Positions 60,367 through 64,000 of a stretch of DNA of 64,000 bases are shown piece after piece (the first letter of the stretch is position 1; every line of letters starts with the position of its first letter). The stretch is from NCBI GenBank assembly GCA_029207755.1, contig JARCOQ010000016.1, positions 11,065,307-11,129,306 of the forward strand, written 5' to 3'. The notes beneath the pieces are model-generated. The model was given only the letters and a program-made list of their open reading frames with translations, was not told the origin of the DNA and ran no database searches. Origin of the DNA: Chamaea fasciata. Lineage: Eukaryota > Chordata > Aves > Passeriformes > Sylviidae. The position numbers were made by a program, and so were the translations under genes.

Positions 60367-63300
60367 TTGTGGGGGTTGTAGTCTCCTGTCCAAGTTGTCT
60401 TTTTGTGTGGGATAAAAATTTCCAGCTTGCATTGAGACCTGGAGTTGGTGTTTACTGCAGCTGTTTGATCAGCCAAGGTTCCTGCCCAGTGTAATGGTAC
60501 TAATTTAAACAGGAGACACAGATTTCTGTAATATGGTTGGATAATAAAGGTTTTTAACAGGTGTGTTAGAAGCAGAGAATTTCTGAGTTAACCTGCTTCC
60601 TGATCTGGAAAGTTTGCAGAAGAAGATGCATGAAATTTCTGTCATTTTGAATTCATCTTAAAGAGTGCCTATTGCTATTAGCATCACATTCACAGGTTAG
60701 GCCTAAGAAGGTAAAATTGGCTTAGAACTGATGAGCTTAATTCTAGACAGGGTCTAGTTAGCAGAGCTGGAGCAAAATGTTGGCAGAGATTACCTGGGCT
60801 AATGCTAATTTTTGATCTCTCATTTTTAATATACCTTGCAATGCACATTAACCACCTCAGATGCATGCTTTATTAAATCAAAGGATGGGTGTACAATTGA
60901 AGTATTTAAAATCTTGGCAGCATACAGCTTTGTAAATAGATGTTTGTGTTTTCTGGAGTAAGAAATTTTTTAAAGTAAGTGGAGATGCTGAGCAATTAAA
61001 GTCGATTTCCACCCTAAATATGGACCGTTGCCTTCTGTGAGAAGCTTGTTAAACTCTGTGTTGTAAACCCACTGCTGGTGATGTGCAGTTTTGATTTCTA
61101 CATCATGCTCAGAAATTTGGGGAGGGGTTATTAATTTAGTAACTTGCTTCTCCTGTGGGGATGTACTGTACCCCATTGCAGTCCTGTACCTGACAGCACT
61201 TCCTTCCTGGAGGGCCATCTCCCAGCTGGGTGACCTATTGGGATACACCAAAGGTAGAGAGGAAGGGCTGCCTTGGGGTGAGAAGATTTGAAAATAGATA
61301 ACTGCTTCCAAAAGAGAAATGTGCCCTACCTCCTGGTCCAGTTCAGAAGGGCACCTGGAGAGGTGGGCATGCCTTGTTCTTGGCTGCAGCGTTGTCTGGG
61401 TGCTCCTTGGTGCTCCCTGAGCAGAGAAGAGGCTGGAGGGGTCCCTGCTCCTTTTTCCTGCTGCCACTGAGAAAGAAGATGGTGTGTTCACTGCCTGCCA
61501 GGCAGGGAGTGCTGCCAGCACTTGCTAACATGGAAATTTTAGTGGTATATGTTCCCTTCAGAAGTTCAGCTTATATTCAAAAGATAGCTTTATACTTGGC
61601 TGTGTTGAGTGGGCTTGAATTTTCTGGGAGCTGGAATGCTTCCCTCACCTTACTGTTTTTCTTTCCCATATTAGTTCACTCACCAAGATCTGTGACTCTA
61701 AGTCCAGAATAACTCTAGTAAGTCCATGGAACTGTAGTGGTTGAATGTGTGCAGCTGCCTCTTTGGTCTGCAGAGAAATTTGGTTTGTCTCTGTAATCTT
61801 CAGGAGCAGCAAAAGCTATTTTAAGGTGCTATTTTAATGGTAGTCAGCACCTGAATATACCTGAATAATTTGATTTATGGCCTACCCAGATTGCTTAATC
61901 ACTTTCTGTGTTGTAAGATTTGGGAGAAAATACAAATTGCTGTAGATATGCCATTTGTAGTGGTGAGAAATACCTTCTCCTTTCTACCGAGTTCTACCAG
62001 CTCTTTGAGATGTGTTTTTTCAAGCTATGATAATAAAATACAAGGATTGGAGTTAAGTTGTTCAAGCTCTGCTGAAGTGCATGTTACCATTTAAAAAAGT
62101 TTATAGAGCACCAGTGAGAGCAGGAGCCAGCAGTGGCAGGAACAGCTCTTGTGTGCACATCATGTACCTGCCAAGGTTTTCACTCTCCTCTCTGGATTTC
62201 TGAACAAAACTCAAAAACTGAAAACCCTTAATGTGCCAGAACTCATGCTTTTTGTCTCCTGGTTTTCTCTGTTTCTCCCTGAAGATAAAGCATCATGAAG
62301 GTTATGGGCCTGTGTAAGCACGGATTCTGGTTGATGGATGTTGAGAAACTGTATTGCTGGCACTTGGATTGCTGATCCTGTTCAAGATCTGGCCAGACCA
62401 AGTACATTAGTATATGAAATAAAATGTAGGGTGATTTCTTTAATCTCAGATAAAGTGTTTATGTAAATCAAGTATTACAATAGTAGTGTCAGTAATAGTA
62501 AAATAACCCTGAATTCTGTAAATAATACAATACGACTGTTTCTGATTTAGTCCTCACTTACAGAACAGGAAGTGTGAAAGCTGTATCTTTGTTGAGCCAA
62601 TTTGCATAGTTGTTAAAACTGATAAAAATCTCATGGAAACCCTGCACATCCAGCAGACTTTTTCCTCTAAAAAAAAGGTCATAATTGTCCCTAGAACAGC
62701 AGTTGTAACATGCAGTTAATGCAGTGCAGGCAGTGCTGTTGGCTAGAACGAGTTTGTCACTCCGTGCTGGTTCTTAACCTCAGCTGCAGAGGGATGCCAG
62801 GATTCTGCTGGAGTGCTTGGGACCAGTGTCTTGAGTTTGTCTGCACGTGTGCAAATGCATGGGGGCTGCATTTACTGGTAGGTGTGGGATAATCTTCCTC
62901 TTCCCCAGTAGCTGGAGCTCAGCAGTCAAGTGAAAGTTCCCTGTACAGCTCAGCAGGGTGAGTTCAGAATTGTGCCTGAGAATGAAGCTTGCAGGGGTTG
63001 GGAGTGTGCTCAGACTTCAAGGCTGCTGGATTATATTCAGACAGGGAATAAGCACTATTGGCATTGAAATCCTTACAGTTGTAGCCTTTCCGTTTGCTTG
63101 AGAAATTTGTGGAGTTGATTTGCAGAAAATACTGGAAATACCCATCGCTCCAATTAGAACCCCAAATTTGGCTGTGAACACTGTATGTGTTAGGTATGAT
63201 GGCAATAGAAAAAGCTAAAACCAGGTGCCTGTAAGTTAATTGAAAGGTGTTTCTCTTTGTTCTGGGGTCATTTATTCTGTATCAGCACTTCGAAGTAAAT

Positions 63301-64000
63301 TTTTTAATTTTCAAAGAAGAGAGGGTGGCACTTGCAGTGTTTTGAACACGGAAGGAGCACCTTTTTGTCTTGCATGGTGCAACCCAGCAGTAGTGGATAT
63401 GGTGTTTTTCCTGTGTGTGCAGCCTGGGCCTTGGGATGCATTGCCTCTCTCCTGCAATTCAGCTGCAGGTGGCTAAAATCCCATGGCCCTGCCTTGAGAA
63501 GGGCAGTACGGGGAGATCCTACAGCTTGATAGAAGTTTTCTGATAAAATCCCAGAGATCCCTAGCATCCCACAGATTATCATCTAGATATTTAGTGATAT
63601 ATCTTGTTTACCCAGATTGTCCAAGTCCAAGTGAGACAGAGATGCACTCCCCGTCTCCGTGTCTGTGTTTCTCTTTTTGGTCTTGTGGGGTTTCTTTGAT
63701 CCTAAAGTTTGCTGAAAATGCATCAATAATAAAACATCCACAGGGACATTAAAATACCTGAGCTTGGCCATATGAATTAAGAGTTTATGTTTATTTTAAC
63801 ATTTTTATGGTCAAAGGATGTAATGGGGGGAAAAAGATACATCTGCTAGGTAAAAATCTTGACAACGTGTGTGTCTGATGAGGTTTGTGTACAAGCTTAA
63901 ACAGGTAAAAACTCCTGTTGCATGTGCACAGATAAATTTCCTGTTGTGTAGTTTAGCTGTTTGGAGTATGCCAGTGTTGTGTTACCACCCCGATGAACAC

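Larger units (their letters stand above)
49769..64000 (+). other. USP7: USP7 intron 1 (first 14 kb)
   Basis: The intron begins with the consensus donor at 49769 and continues past the window end. I looked for the second exon (expected to continue with a DDPP..ITQNPV-type sequence) and did not find it. The first 500 bp belong to the CpG island, the rest is AT-rich. It holds a long pyrimidine tract, T-runs at 53319-53336 and 60126-60136, and an AT-rich palindrome at 60.3 kb. An antisense open frame of 183 codons (61521-60970) has no ATG at its start and resembles nothing I know. A long first intron is usual for this gene. Confidence 0.85.

Noticed and set aside
61420..61450. Resemblance of GAGCAGAGAAGAGGCTGGAG to a CR1 internal segment
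   Set aside because: The match is short and not continued on either side, so it may be chance.
60970..61521. 183-codon antisense frame in USP7 intron 1
   Set aside because: It begins with GTG and its first true Met is far inside. It resembles no known family and shows no splice or promoter context.
1..64000. CRISPR arrays, bacterial operons, ribosome binding sites, phage or plasmid genes
   Set aside because: The window is vertebrate nuclear DNA with spliced genes and CpG islands. No regularly spaced direct repeats or prokaryotic gene arrangement is present.

Overview
This is vertebrate nuclear DNA, most likely from a bird. Two single-copy vertebrate genes can be recognised from their protein sequence, and each sits at a GC-rich CpG island at one end of the window. 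They are separated by about 43 kb of noncoding DNA with few repeats. The bird assignment rests on a short antisense fragment resembling a CR1 LINE, the absence of anything resembling Alu, L1 or MIR, and compact spacing. It is an inference and the species is not determined.

Left end (1-6760): HAPSTR1 (human C16orf72), minus strand. Three coding exons are visible: 6058-5839, 5086-5006 and 926-651. They splice in phase and give 192 codons of the protein. The last coding exon lies beyond position 1. The CpG island runs from about 4930 to 6770 and contains exon 1, intron 1, exon 2 and the promoter. Intron 1 carries three identical YY1-type motifs in the direction of transcription.

Middle (about 6830-48450): intergenic. 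I found no protein-coding gene. It holds simple repeats (poly-A at 10.6 kb, TCC repeat at 15.86 kb, poly-T at 22.8 kb), an isolated CpG-rich stretch at 19.9-20.5 kb next to a GC-rich minisatellite (20.53-20.77 kb), a 45-bp element present twice (20.16 and 23.22 kb), a 53-bp tandem duplication (35.3 kb) and a CR1-like scrap (44.5 kb). It may contain enhancers or long noncoding RNAs, but the sequence alone does not prove any.

Right end (about 48500-64000): USP7, plus strand. A CpG island (about 48.5-50.3 kb) holds the promoter, the leader and coding exon 1 (49687-49768), which encodes the Gln-rich N terminus. The rest of the window is the first part of USP7 intron 1; exon 2 is not in view.

The two genes point away from each other. 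The same pair is adjacent and divergent on human 16p13. Both products act in ubiquitin signalling: HAPSTR1 is a partner of the ubiquitin ligase HUWE1 and USP7 is a deubiquitinase acting on the p53-MDM2 axis. Most long open frames in the two CpG islands are by-products of high GC, not genes. I see no obvious new biological system. The best leads are the internal exon-bounded repeat in HAPSTR1, the YY1 motif cluster, the duplicated 45-bp element with a splice-donor match, the isolated CpG-rich block, and a long AT-rich palindrome in USP7 intron 1.
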